Translations under genes and position numbers: made by a program
Source: CAWEHU01 sp963808965
GTDB taxonomy: Bacteria > Pseudomonadota > Alphaproteobacteria > Acetobacterales > Acetobacteraceae
Assembly: GCA_963808965.1 (NCBI GenBank)
Contig: CAWEHU010000004.1
Span: forward strand, 1 to 64,000
Length of the DNA stretch: 64,000 nucleotides
Direction: 5' to 3'
The notes under the pieces: model-generated
What the model was told of the DNA's origin: nothing
The model's input: the letters and a program-made list of their open reading frames with translations, nothing else
Database searches by the model: none
In this document: positions 1 through 9,053 of the stretch, piece after piece
Position numbering within the stretch: the stretch's first letter is position 1
Layout of the letters: the number at the start of each line of letters is the position of its first letter

Positions 1-1
1 C

Positions 2-82
2 TCGATCATCGGCCTCTATCCGGCCACGGACGAACAAACTTTGACGGACTTCGCCGCGTGGCGAGAGAAGACCGGTCGCTGA
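2..82 (+). CDS. C-terminal end of an unidentified gene (partial)
   Basis: An open frame enters from the left edge and ends with TGA at 80-82. It gives a 26-residue tail ending in FAAWREKTGR. It converges on nosX, whose stop lies only 4 bases further on. Too little is present to name a family. The close convergent packing and the GC-rich third codon positions make it more likely a real gene end than a chance frame. Confidence 0.4.
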   Translation, partial: SIIGLYPATDEQTLTDFAAWREKTGR

Positions 83-86
83 GGCA

Positions 87-1083
87 TCACGCTCCTTGCA
101 CGGAGCGCCGGCGGTCACGCTCCAGGAAATAGCCGCGCAGCCCGAGCTTCCGCACGATGGGCGCCGTGCGTTCGAGCGGCATCAGGCAGAATGCGGTTGA
201 GAGCGCGTCGGCTTCCGTCGCGGTCGCGGCGATAACCGAGACCGAGGCGTAGCGCCAGCTCGTGGAGCCGTCGGCGGGATCGAAGATGTGATTGAAGCGG
301 CCAGCGGGATCGAACTCCGTTCCGTATCCGCCGGATGTCGCCACAGCCCGGTCCGTCAGCTCGATCTTATCGAGCACCTGACCGGGTGAGGCGGGATCCT
401 CGAGCCCGACCGACCACGCTCCCCCGGCCGGGTGATCTCCGATGGCGCGAGTCTCGCCCATGTCGACCAGGGCGTGTTCAACCCCACCTTCGCGCAGGAG
501 CTCGACGACGCGGTCCGTCACATAGCCCTGACCGATGCCGTTCAGAGTGATGGCCATCCCCGGCCGGGTGAACCGAATGCGCTCCGGTGACAGGACAATC
601 CCGTCCTGCCCGACGCGCGCCAGAGCCGCCCTGACTGCGGCTTGGCTCGGGCCGGCTGGATCGGCACCAGGTCGGCCGAAGTGAGCCGCGTAAAGCTCCC
701 ATAGAGGTTGCACGGTCACGTCGAACGCGCCCCCGGTCAGCTGGTGAAAGTTCGCGCTCTCAGCGAGCACGCGAAGCAGATCGAGCGGCGGATTGTCGAT
801 CCGCCCCTCCCGGTTCAGCCGAACCAGTGCCGAGTCAGCCTCATACAGACTAAGAACGCGCTCCAGTCGCCGTACTTCCGCAAGCGAAACCGCGATCAGC
901 CGGTCCGCCTCGGCCGGATCCGGATGATGGATCTGCAGCACCAAATCCGCCCCCAGCGCGACGCCTCGCCAGACGCGAAGCTTCGGTGAGGCCGCCTGTG
1001 CTCCAACCGGAAGCAGCGGCAGACCGGCGGCGGCCGCCGTGATCGTGATGAATTCTGCGCCGTCCGATGGTGGTGTCAGCCAT
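87..1083 (-). CDS. nosX: NosX, ApbE-type FAD:protein FMN transferase, with a frameshift in the Tat signal
   Basis: ApbE-family protein that attaches FMN covalently to a threonine of NosR in the periplasm. The mature part (from about residue 40) carries the family segments TGGAFDVTVQPLW, an LNGIGQGYVTD segment and an ATSGGYGTEF segment. As last gene of nosRZDFYLX it is NosX rather than a general ApbE. The long open frame begins at 1103 with an odd leader. A second frame beginning at ATG 1083, 20 bases after the nosL stop and behind a GGAG, reads MADTTIGRRR, a Tat motif. Removing one A near 1048-1050 joins it to FITITAAAAGLPLLP, which is exactly a Tat signal. I therefore place the start at 1083 and infer a +1 frameshift. 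If real, export would be impaired. Confidence 0.85.
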
Positions 1084-1103
1084 GCCCACACTCCGCTGCA
1101 CAA

Positions 1104-1610
1104 TCAACCGTGCTCGTCCGAAAAGATGTAGCCGCGGGGCATGTCGTTGAAGCGCACCACGCGGCCGCCGCTTTCATCCGCGAAGCGACGCGCCGCCTCG
1201 GCATCGCCGAACGGCACGGCCTCATCCCCGCCCATTCCGCTTCGGCGGCGGCTGCCGATCACATAGAATGCCTTGTGCGCGTCGACCCAGGCCCCCGGCT
1301 CCGGCTGGTCCCAATTACGCGCACGGGCCATGTCGTTGACGTAGATCGCGACGATGTTCTTCGGCATTTCCGGCAGCATGGTGAAGGCAAATGCGTCACG
1401 CACGGTCGCGAACCAGAATGGCTGCGGTTGGTCGCGGACGAAAATCTGGCCTTTCGGACCCGGATGTTCGGTGAGCAGCATGCCGCAGAACTGCCCCGTG
1501 GCCGACTCCGACACCTCCTGTGGAGGCGGCAGCGGACCTTTGTTCTCCTCCTTGCAGCCGACGAGAACGAGGACAAGAAGGGCAAGCGGGAGTATTCGCG
1601 CGAGGATCAT
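1104..1610 (-). CDS. nosL: NosL, copper-binding lipoprotein for NosZ maturation
   Basis: 168-residue outer-membrane or periplasmic lipoprotein that delivers copper for the NosZ CuZ centre. The signal peptide ends in a lipobox, LVGC, with the lipidated Cys at 19. The copper-binding Cys-Gly-Met motif of NosL proteins is at 42-44 (FCGMLL). The segments FVRDQPQPFWFATVRDAFAF and YVNDMARA are typical of the family. The ATG at 1610 overlaps the nosY stop by 4 bases, so translation is probably coupled. The longer open frame upstream in this phase is a shadow of nosY. Confidence 0.95.
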   Translation of the reverse strand: MILARILPLALLVLVLVGCKEENKGPLPPPQEVSESATGQFCGMLLTEHPGPKGQIFVRDQPQPFWFATVRDAFAFTMLPEMPKNIVAIYVNDMARARNWDQPEPGAWVDAHKAFYVIGSRRRSGMGGDEAVPFGDAEAARRFADESGGRVVRFNDMPRGYIFSDEHG

Positions 1611-2434
1611 ATCTGCCTGCGTGCGAACAGCGTGATCGCGCCTGCGAGCGGAACAAGCGCCCACAGCACCAGAGCCGCGACGAGCGCGGCCGCGCCGAAG
1701 GCCGCGTCGGCTGCCATTCCGGACATTCCCGCAAGCACTCTCACATCCGGCGTGCCCGTAAGATTGAGCAGCCGGAAAGCATCGGTTGGGTTCAGCAGCA
1801 GCAGCCAAGTCAGCATGTGTGCCGTTACGGTGCGGCCCTGGTCCGCGACGAGCAGCCCGAGCACGCCCATGTCGAAGATCAGTACGAACAAAAGCCAGAC
1901 CCCGATCGCAAGCCCGCCCGCCGTGCCGCGGTCGTTCACCAGCGCGCTTACGAGATACCCGATCGCGATGAACGCCGCTCCAAGCAGAATAGAGGAGGCG
2001 ATCAGGGCGGCGAACGCGGCCCACGCCTCCGGCCCCGCGCTCGACGTAGCCGCCAAAGCGGCACCCGCTGCGCCATACCCGGCCACTGTCGCCAAGGCGA
2101 GCGTGGTCACGTGACCCAAGAACTTGCCGACGATCACCTGCCAGCGCGCCACAGGATACGCGAGCAGAAGCGCGAGCGTGCCGCGTTCGTGCTCGCCCAC
2201 GATCGCGTCGTAGGACAGCAGCAGCGCGATCAGCGGCAACAGGAAGATGGTCAGGCTGGAAAGGCTCACCACGGTGACTGTCAACGGGCTGACTTTCACC
2301 GCTCCGGTCGGGGCCGAGCCCAGGAATGCGAGCGTGAGCGCAAACAGCGCGAGCAGCATCGTAATGGCGACGACCCAGCGATTGCGCAGGCCGTCGCGGA
2401 TCTCCTTCCCGGCGATAAGTCGGATCTGCCTCAT
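1607..2434 (-). CDS. nosY: NosY, ABC transporter permease of the NosDFY complex
   Basis: 275-residue inner-membrane permease that pairs with NosF and NosD in maturing the NosZ copper-sulfur centre. At least six hydrophobic segments are visible, with the NosY/ABC-2 features KEIRDGLRNRWV at the start and YDAIVGEHERGTLALLLAYP after the second membrane segment. The start MRQIRLIAGKEI at 2434 is chosen because its ATG overlaps the nosF stop (ATGA). Upstream residues in the same frame are a shadow of nosF. Its length is normal for NosY. Confidence 0.95.
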   Translation of the reverse strand: MRQIRLIAGKEIRDGLRNRWVVAITMLLALFALTLAFLGSAPTGAVKVSPLTVTVVSLSSLTIFLLPLIALLLSYDAIVGEHERGTLALLLAYPVARWQVIVGKFLGHVTTLALATVAGYGAAGAALAATSSAGPEAWAAFAALIASSILLGAAFIAIGYLVSALVNDRGTAGGLAIGVWLLFVLIFDMGVLGLLVADQGRTVTAHMLTWLLLLNPTDAFRLLNLTGTPDVRVLAGMSGMAADAAFGAAALVAALVLWALVPLAGAITLFARRQI

Positions 2435-3348
2435 GCCGCCTCGCGAGGAGCGTCGTCCTCTCGGCGCAGGAATGCGGCGTAGATCTCGTCGAGCGACGGG
2501 CGCAGAACCTCGACGTCCTCCGCCCAGTCCGGTAGCGCGCGCAGCTGTCCGAGGACTCGCGATTCGTCGCAGCGCGTCTCCAGCACGCCGCCGTGCAGGG
2601 GTGTCCAATCCCGCAACGCCTCCAATCCGGGCGTCCTGCCCTCCGGCACGCGCAGGCGTACGCGCACACCGATTCCCGCGAGCTGACGAAGCTCGAGGAT
2701 GCTGCCGTCGGCCATCTTGCGCCCGCGATTCATCACGACAACGCGGTCCACCTCCCCCTCGAGCTCGGTCAATGCGTGCGACGACAGCAGGATGGCCGCT
2801 CCCGAATGGCGCATCTCGCGGAGAATTTCGTAGAAGCTCTGGCGCAGCGCCGGATCGAGCCCGGTCGTGGGCTCGTCCAGCAGCAGCGCCCGCGGCTGTC
2901 CGAGGATCGCCTGCGCGAGAGCCAAGCGCTGGCGCATCCCCTTGGAATAGGTGCCGACGCGGCGTGTTGCCGCCTGCCCCAGCCCGACCCGGTTGAGAAG
3001 TGCGCCATTCGCCCGCACGGGCTGTCCTTTCAGCCGCGCGTAGAAAGCAAGCGTCTCTCTGCCGGTCATGGATGGGTAAAGCGCGACACTTTCCGGCAAG
3101 TACCCGAGCTCGCGTCGGGCACGCGCCGCCGCACCGGCGGCCGGGTCTTCGCCAAGCGTTTCCACCGCTCCGCTCGTTGGCCGAAGCAAGCCGAGCATCA
3201 GCTTGATGATGGTGCTCTTGCCGGCGCCGTTATGCCCGACGAGCCCGACGCATTCGCCGGGATAGAGCGCCAAATCCAGGTTCCGGACTGCGTCGATGCG
3301 TCCGAACGATTTCGACACACCACGAAGCGCGATGATCGGTGCGGTCAT
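2431..3348 (-). CDS. nosF: NosF, ABC transporter ATP-binding protein
   Basis: 305-residue cytoplasmic ATPase driving the NosDFY complex. Walker A is GHNGAGKST at 38-46, the signature is a degenerate YSKGMRQRLALAQ, and Walker B is ALLLDEPTTGLDP followed by a switch His (SSHALTEL). The C-terminal third matches long NosF/CcmA-like ATPases. Its start overlaps the nosD stop by 4 bases and its stop overlaps the nosY start, so the whole block is translationally coupled. Confidence 0.95.
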   Translation of the reverse strand: MTAPIIALRGVSKSFGRIDAVRNLDLALYPGECVGLVGHNGAGKSTIIKLMLGLLRPTSGAVETLGEDPAAGAAARARRELGYLPESVALYPSMTGRETLAFYARLKGQPVRANGALLNRVGLGQAATRRVGTYSKGMRQRLALAQAILGQPRALLLDEPTTGLDPALRQSFYEILREMRHSGAAILLSSHALTELEGEVDRVVVMNRGRKMADGSILELRQLAGIGVRVRLRVPEGRTPGLEALRDWTPLHGGVLETRCDESRVLGQLRALPDWAEDVEVLRPSLDEIYAAFLRREDDAPREAA

Positions 3349-4670
3349 GTGGGCGGGCCGAGCAACTCCAATGCGGGCGGGCGTACCGGCGTCATGAGCG
3401 GCGCGCTGTCGATAACGCCCCCGGGATGTATGGCCGGAAACGCCGATTGCGCCCAGCGGACGACCTGCACCGCCGGGCTGTTCAGGAGCAGCTTGGCAGC
3501 GGGGGCGCGCCAGATCACCTGGTCGATGACATCGTTCGGGCGGTAGGCGGTGTCGGCGATGCCGTCTCCGTCAAGGTCGAACGCAGGGTTGTCGCTCCAG
3601 TAATTCCCGCGGCCGCGCACCGACCAATCGAGGGAGCGGGTTCCCACGTACATCACCTGGTTCTGGTTGGCGACGAAGGAATTCTCGGTAATCTCGTTCC
3701 GCTCGGAGCCGGCGGTGAAGTGGATGCCGACACGGCAACCCTCGAACCAGTTGCCTCGAAACGTGTTCTTGTTCGCGTTGTAGATGAAAACGCACTTGTC
3801 GCTGTCCCGAACGACATTGCCCTCGATCTTCGACCCGTTCGCGTAATTGAATAACAGGCCGTGATCGCGGTCGTGGTCGGACACGTTGCCGGTGAGCGTC
3901 AGGCGATCGGAATACATCATCACGTAACCGACGTCGTTGCCGACCGAGATGTTGTCCGAGACCTCGCTCTCATTCGTGTACATGAAATGCACGGCGAACC
4001 GGAGATCGCGGAACCGGTTGCCGCGAATGACGTTCTCGCGGTTGGTCACCGAGAAGACACCGTCGCGGCCGGAAACAACATCGTTATCCACGATAGCCGT
4101 GCCAGGCGTGTTCCAGAGCGAGATGGCCGGCCCCCGCTCCGGCCGTCGCAGTGTGCGGAGCCCCTGGATGAGGTTGCGGCGGATAAGCGCCTGCTGTGGC
4201 CCATCGGCATAGACAGCGATCAGGTTGTCCTGAAGCGTGTTGTCTTCGACAACCGCGCGATCAGCCGTTCGGTCGAGGAAGATGCCGGCCTGCTTGTCGA
4301 TCAAACTGAGGCCGGAGCCGCGCACCGTCAGATCGCGGATCGTCACGTCGGGCGCTGTCACCCAAAACGTGCGTCCTTCGCGGAGGCCGTCGACTACGGC
4401 CCCCGGCTCACCTTCGAGCGTCAGGCCCGGCGTGCCGATCACGACGCTGCCGCGATGCACGCCGGAGGCGAGCCGGAGCGTGTCGCCCGGCGCGGCGCGG
4501 GCGATAGCCTCGCCCAGCCCGTCGCCCGCCGGAACCAGGGTCGTGGCCGCGCGTGCGACGCCCGCCGGCAGAGCGAGAAGCAGCACAGCCGCAATCCCAG
4601 CCCGCAGCCGTCCGGCTCCCCAGCCCCCTCCCGCACCGGAAGGGAGCTCTCGGCGCGGCACTCCGGTCAT
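3345..4670 (-). CDS. nosD: NosD, periplasmic copper-centre assembly protein
   Basis: Periplasmic right-handed beta-helix protein (CASH/NosD repeats) that works with NosFY to supply sulfur for the NosZ CuZ site. A signal peptide (hydrophobic AAVLLLALPAGVARA) is followed by many short repeats of the type NTLQDN, NLIQGL, NDVVSG, NRFRDL. I use the ATG at 4670, eight bases after the nosZ stop and behind a tgAGGcacc. An in-frame ATG at 4700 would run 23 bases into nosZ and is less likely. The length of about 441 residues is usual for NosD. Confidence 0.93.
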   Translation of the reverse strand: MTGVPRRELPSGAGGGWGAGRLRAGIAAVLLLALPAGVARAATTLVPAGDGLGEAIARAAPGDTLRLASGVHRGSVVIGTPGLTLEGEPGAVVDGLREGRTFWVTAPDVTIRDLTVRGSGLSLIDKQAGIFLDRTADRAVVEDNTLQDNLIAVYADGPQQALIRRNLIQGLRTLRRPERGPAISLWNTPGTAIVDNDVVSGRDGVFSVTNRENVIRGNRFRDLRFAVHFMYTNESEVSDNISVGNDVGYVMMYSDRLTLTGNVSDHDRDHGLLFNYANGSKIEGNVVRDSDKCVFIYNANKNTFRGNWFEGCRVGIHFTAGSERNEITENSFVANQNQVMYVGTRSLDWSVRGRGNYWSDNPAFDLDGDGIADTAYRPNDVIDQVIWRAPAAKLLLNSPAVQVVRWAQSAFPAIHPGGVIDSAPLMTPVRPPALELLGPPT

Positions 4671-4677
4671 CGGTGCC

Positions 4678-6618
4678 TCAGGCCGTCTTCGGATGAACAA
4701 TCATCCGCCCGGACATCTCCATGTGCAGGGCGTGGCAGAACCACTGACAATACCACCAATGCACACCCGGCCGGTCGGCGATGAAGGTAACGGACGAGGT
4801 TTGCTGCGGCGAGATCTCCATCATGACCCCGTGGCGGATGATCGTGAAGCCGTGTGTCAGGTCCTCGACGTCGTCCATGTTGGTGACAAAGACGGTCACT
4901 TCGTCGCCCTCGTTCACCTCAAATTTGTCGAGGCTGTATTGGGGCGCTTGCGAGGTCATGTAAACTCGCACCTTTTTGCCATCGCGGATGATATTGGCGG
5001 CCTCCTCGAGCTTGACGCCGTCCTTTGCTGCCCATTGCCGAGCTTCTTCCCACATCGGGTCGTCGCGCTTCCAGATTGCCTCCGGCTTCACTTTGGAACG
5101 ATGCACGATGCAAATGTCGTGTGGCTCGGCAAAGCTCGGTCCATCATGCACGAGCTTCATCTCGTCCCCGGAGATGTCGATGAGCTGGTCATTTTCCGGA
5201 TGCAGCGGACCCGCGAGAATGAATCGGTCCTTGGAAAACTTGTTCAGCGACATCAGCCACTTGCCGTCGGCCTCCTTAGTCTCGCCCATGGAGCTGTGAT
5301 TATGCCCTGGCTGATAATGCACATCGATCTTTTGAACGACCGGGTCCACTTTTTCACCCGTGTAGGCCCGCCTCGCCTTATCGATGTTCCACTTCACCAC
5401 CTGGCTGTCGATGAACAGCGTGGTGAAAGCGTTCCCGCGGCCATCAAAAGCCGTGTGCAACGGCCCCAGCCCCAGCTCCGGCTCGGCGACCACGACGTCG
5501 CGCGGCTTGATCTTGTCGTCGAAGAGGTCGTCCAGCTTGCGCACGTCTATCATGGTGACCGTCGGCGAAAGCTTGCCGGCAAAAACGATGTGGATCCCGT
5601 CGGGCGCAGCATTGCAGCCGTGCGGCGAATTCGGCACCGGAATATAACGGGTATATTTCGACCCGTGCCGCCCGTCCACCACCTTGACCCCGCCTATCTC
5701 CTTGTAGTCGCCGCTGCGCACCGCCTCCTCGATCCGCTTGATGTTGAAGACCACCGCCCATGCCTGCTCATGGTCCGTCATCTCCGCGACGGTCGTGCCT
5801 TTGGTGGGATTATAGCAGGTCGAGAAGGCGTATTTGCCCTGGTAGTCAGCATCATTGTTATCGAGATTACCGTCGACCAGCACCTGCCAGGCGACCTGCA
5901 TCTTGTCGCCATCGACGGCGGTGAACACCGCCCAGTAGTTCTTCTGCGGATCATCGAGCACTTTGCCGTCGTTCGGGATGGGAATGATGTGTTCGCTGTT
6001 GCAGAATACATAGCCCGTGCGGGGGTATCGTTGCGGCCGCATCCCGTGCATGTCGGAAGCGTTGGGAATCTCGATGATCTTATCCGTCTTCATCACGTCG
6101 CAGCGGATACGTGCGATGCGGCAGTTAGCCTTGTCCTGGATGAAAATGTAGCGCCCGTCATACGTGCCATCCGTGAACGACATGTGCGGGTGGTGCGCGT
6201 CGCCATTGTGGTAATCGATACCGCCGCCACGCTTCTCCAGGAACGCCCGGGTAGCCGGCAGCATCCCTTCGGTGATGATCTTCTTGCTTTCGTTGGTGAT
6301 ACCCCAGCCGGTCGCGCTGTCGCGATTGAAGACGGGGATGCGCATGAGCTCGCGCCCCGAAGGCAGGCCGATGATCCGTATTTCGCCGGTCTGGCCGCTG
6401 CTCGAAAAACCGTAATATTCGTCGAGATCGCCGGGTTTGACCTCGGCGCTCAATCCCTGTCCCGCTGCTGTCGGCCGCTGTTGAGCCAGCGCGGGGCCGA
6501 GCAGGCCGACCGAGCCGCTTCCTGCGGCGGCACCCGCCAACCCCGCCAAAGTCGCCGTGCTGCTTAGCAACCCGCGCCGGCCGAAGCCGCTCCGATCGTC
6601 GCTTCGCTTCTCGTTCAT
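4678..6618 (-). CDS. nosZ: NosZ, nitrous-oxide reductase (clade I, Tat-exported)
   Basis: 646-residue periplasmic reductase converting N2O to N2. A Tat signal with Arg14-Arg15 (GFGRRGLLSS) places it in clade I. The N-terminal propeller carries CuZ histidines such as His142-His143 in DAHHPH. The C-terminal cupredoxin domain keeps the whole CuA set: His589, Cys624, Trp626, Cys628, His632 and Met635, with the same spacing as the Pseudomonas enzyme. No catalytic residue appears lost. A good GAGGA precedes the ATG at 6618. It lies 64 bases downstream of nosR. Confidence 0.98.
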   Translation of the reverse strand: MNEKRSDDRSGFGRRGLLSSTATLAGLAGAAAGSGSVGLLGPALAQQRPTAAGQGLSAEVKPGDLDEYYGFSSSGQTGEIRIIGLPSGRELMRIPVFNRDSATGWGITNESKKIITEGMLPATRAFLEKRGGGIDYHNGDAHHPHMSFTDGTYDGRYIFIQDKANCRIARIRCDVMKTDKIIEIPNASDMHGMRPQRYPRTGYVFCNSEHIIPIPNDGKVLDDPQKNYWAVFTAVDGDKMQVAWQVLVDGNLDNNDADYQGKYAFSTCYNPTKGTTVAEMTDHEQAWAVVFNIKRIEEAVRSGDYKEIGGVKVVDGRHGSKYTRYIPVPNSPHGCNAAPDGIHIVFAGKLSPTVTMIDVRKLDDLFDDKIKPRDVVVAEPELGLGPLHTAFDGRGNAFTTLFIDSQVVKWNIDKARRAYTGEKVDPVVQKIDVHYQPGHNHSSMGETKEADGKWLMSLNKFSKDRFILAGPLHPENDQLIDISGDEMKLVHDGPSFAEPHDICIVHRSKVKPEAIWKRDDPMWEEARQWAAKDGVKLEEAANIIRDGKKVRVYMTSQAPQYSLDKFEVNEGDEVTVFVTNMDDVEDLTHGFTIIRHGVMMEISPQQTSSVTFIADRPGVHWWYCQWFCHALHMEMSGRMIVHPKTA

Positions 6619-6682
6619 GTTCTTTCCTCCTGAAGACGTGATCGGGGGGCGACTCGTACGCAGGATCTTCCCGCTCCTCGCG

Positions 6683-8911
6683 TCACGCGCCCTCCTTTTT
6701 CGCTTGCCGCGCCAGGGAAGCGGGCGTGGGCGGCGCCGACATGGTCGCGCGCCGCTCCCGCTTGAGCCGGCGCTGGATCATCACCGGACATTTCTCGTCG
6801 TGGTGATACAGCATCTGGCAATGCAGGCACTGAATGCACTCATTGGGATTGATGTGCCCTTCCGGATGAATGGCTTGAACCGGGCACTCATTGCCGCAGC
6901 GCTGGCACGGGTTGCCGCACTCGCGATAACGCCGGAGCCAATCGAACATGCGCAGCCGTGATGGAATTGCGAGCGCCGCGCCAAGCGGGCACAGATAACG
7001 GCAGAATACCCGCTCCACGCACAGGCTCCCGGCCAGCAGCGCCCCGGCATAGAGCACGAACGGCCACTCCCGGGCGAAGCGAAGGATGATCGCGGTCTTG
7101 AACGGCTCCACCTCGGAAGCCTGCTCCGCGGTCGCGAGCGCGCTCAGCGAGATCCCGAACAGCACCATAAAGACGATGTATTTCAGAGCGACAAGGCGTT
7201 GGTGGACGCCGAACGGGATTCGCAATTGCGGGATTTTCAGGAGGCGTCCGATGCGATTGACCAGCTCCTGCAATGCGCCGAATGGACACAGCCATCCGCA
7301 GAACGCGCCCCGGTTCCAGAACAGGAGCGAGGCGGCGGTCGCGAACCACAATATGAAGATGAGCGGCGCCATCAAAAAATAGTCCCAGCGAAAATCAGTC
7401 CTGAGCGCGTTGAAAAATGCGAGCACATTGACGATCGAAAGCTGCGCCTGCGCGTACCAGCCGAGCCAGACGAGCGTAAAGACCAGGAAACCGAGCCGTA
7501 CCCGGTCATAAAAGACGGGCCGCTTCACAAGCCAGTCCTGGAAGAAGAAGATCGCGGTCAGGACCAACAGCGCCGCGACCAGGATGCCAATATCCACTGT
7601 CTTGGCGCGCCACATCGTTTGCCAAAGTGGCGGCTCCTCGGATTCCGGCGCCGCCGCCGGAGTCGGTGCGGTTGCCCCCGTTGCGGCAACGACGGCCGGA
7701 GCCGGGGCAGCAGGCGCCGGTACGGCCCGGAGATATTTTTCGGGCAGATCATAGGGCACGTCATAGGTCAGGAATGCTTTATCGCGAGCACTGAAGGCCC
7801 GCTGGACGAGAAGCTGCAACCGCCAAGGCCGGGTGATGTCGAGCGTGCTGCCTTCGGGCACGCGGAACAGGTCCATTTCGTGGAACTCGGGCGCTCCCGC
7901 CGCCGCTATGCCGGCCACTCGGCTGTGATTGCGGTCGCGGAAGCGCAACCCGGTGTCGCCTTGGACCACCTCGATACGATCGAACATCCCGCCCCGGACG
8001 TAGCCCGATCCTTTGAAGGAATAGATGCCGTTGGCCAGGATCAGAATCGCCTGCTGCCCTTGCGCGAGGCTTCCTTGCAGAGCGGCGAACTCCGCCTCGC
8101 CGAGCAGGCGCCGTCCGATCGCGGGAACGCTCACCGGGGCAAGATAGAGGTCGATGAAAGTATCACCAGGGTCGGGTGATTCCGGATGGTCGGCGGCTTC
8201 CTGATTGCCGGCACGGACGAACGCGGCGCTGACCTCTCCCACGGTTAAGTGAAGCCGGCGCACGGACCCGTCCGCTACCAGCCCCGCCCAATCTTCGGGC
8301 GCCACCGCGGAGGGATCGAGCTCTCGCTGTGGAGAGGCGGCCGCCGCGGCGCCCGCGCCTCCCAATCTTTCCGTCCGGGCCACGCGGATCGCCGAGCGAA
8401 TGATGCTTTCGGCGATCACCGTCACGGTCACTGTCGCGCCGCTGACGATGTCCACCGGCGGTCGCGAGCCGGAGCTATCGCTCGCGAGTTGCAGGACATC
8501 GCGCCCTATATAGCCGCGGATGAACGCGGCGATGCGCTCGGGCGGGATACCGATCAGCACGATCGGTTCGTGATGGTCCATGAGCCGGGCGCCGGTTATC
8601 TTTCCGTCCGCGCCCAGTCCCACGAGGATTTGTATCGGCTTCCCGGAGTAGCCGGTGGAGTTGACCCAGTCCGCGTTCACGAACGCGTAACCCGCGACCC
8701 GATTGCCCGACAACACCGGAGCGACTGGTGGATTGCCTTGCGGGGAACCGTAATGGTCGGCGCCCGGCACCAAGTCGGCCGCCGGTACATCGCGCAGGAA
8801 CTCGCTCAGCCGGCTTTGCGCCGCGCCAGGCGAAGCCGCCGCGACCAGAAAGACCAGGAGGATGATGACCGCCCCCGCAAGACGGAGGCCGCCGCCGATT
8901 GGGTTCGCCAC
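6683..8911 (-). CDS. nosR: NosR, membrane flavo-iron-sulfur protein for N2O reduction
   Basis: 742-residue membrane protein needed for nos expression and for electron supply to NosZ. It has a signal peptide and then a periplasmic FMN-binding domain with the flavinylation motif SGATVT at 157-162, the target of NosX. Several membrane segments follow, with two FCxxLCP motifs (FCGWLCPFG and FCRYLCPLG). The C-terminal part holds two [4Fe-4S] clusters (CGNPCQRCGNECP and CIQCLHCQ). It is first in the operon and lies 54 bases beyond the FNR-type box at 8966-8979. Confidence 0.97.
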   Translation of the reverse strand: MANPIGGGLRLAGAVIILLVFLVAAASPGAAQSRLSEFLRDVPAADLVPGADHYGSPQGNPPVAPVLSGNRVAGYAFVNADWVNSTGYSGKPIQILVGLGADGKITGARLMDHHEPIVLIGIPPERIAAFIRGYIGRDVLQLASDSSGSRPPVDIVSGATVTVTVIAESIIRSAIRVARTERLGGAGAAAAASPQRELDPSAVAPEDWAGLVADGSVRRLHLTVGEVSAAFVRAGNQEAADHPESPDPGDTFIDLYLAPVSVPAIGRRLLGEAEFAALQGSLAQGQQAILILANGIYSFKGSGYVRGGMFDRIEVVQGDTGLRFRDRNHSRVAGIAAAGAPEFHEMDLFRVPEGSTLDITRPWRLQLLVQRAFSARDKAFLTYDVPYDLPEKYLRAVPAPAAPAPAVVAATGATAPTPAAAPESEEPPLWQTMWRAKTVDIGILVAALLVLTAIFFFQDWLVKRPVFYDRVRLGFLVFTLVWLGWYAQAQLSIVNVLAFFNALRTDFRWDYFLMAPLIFILWFATAASLLFWNRGAFCGWLCPFGALQELVNRIGRLLKIPQLRIPFGVHQRLVALKYIVFMVLFGISLSALATAEQASEVEPFKTAIILRFAREWPFVLYAGALLAGSLCVERVFCRYLCPLGAALAIPSRLRMFDWLRRYRECGNPCQRCGNECPVQAIHPEGHINPNECIQCLHCQMLYHHDEKCPVMIQRRLKRERRATMSAPPTPASLARQAKKEGA

Positions 8912-8965
8912 GGTTCACTCAGGTCCGAGAGTGTTTGAGTAGAGCCCGCGCCGGGGGTGGCGTCT

Positions 8966-8979
8966 TTGCGTTAGATCAA
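8966..8979. promoter_or_regulatory. FNR/NnrR/DNR-type box between nosR and the ferritin-like gene
   Basis: TTGCGTTAGATCAA fits the TTG-N8-CAA form of the Crp/Fnr family, with one perfect half site (ATCAA) and one weaker half (TTGCG). Its centre lies 61 bases before the nosR start and about 81 bases before the ATG at 9054 on the other strand. It could therefore activate one or both genes when oxygen is low or nitric oxide is present. Motif seen; regulator inferred. Confidence 0.7.
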
Positions 8980-9053
8980 ATGCCGTTCCCCGCGCTTGCG
9001 CCATCCTATCTAGAATGGACCGGGGAGGAAGAGGGAGGCCGAAGGGCGTGGGT

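Noticed and set aside
1110..2482. Long plus-strand open frames opposite nosL and nosY
   Set aside because: They are antisense to clear nos genes, are rich in Arg/Ala/Gln, and show no domain; typical GC-rich shadows.
4237..6567. 776-codon plus-strand frame
   Set aside because: It lies wholly opposite nosZ and nosD, whose metal sites and signals are unmistakable.
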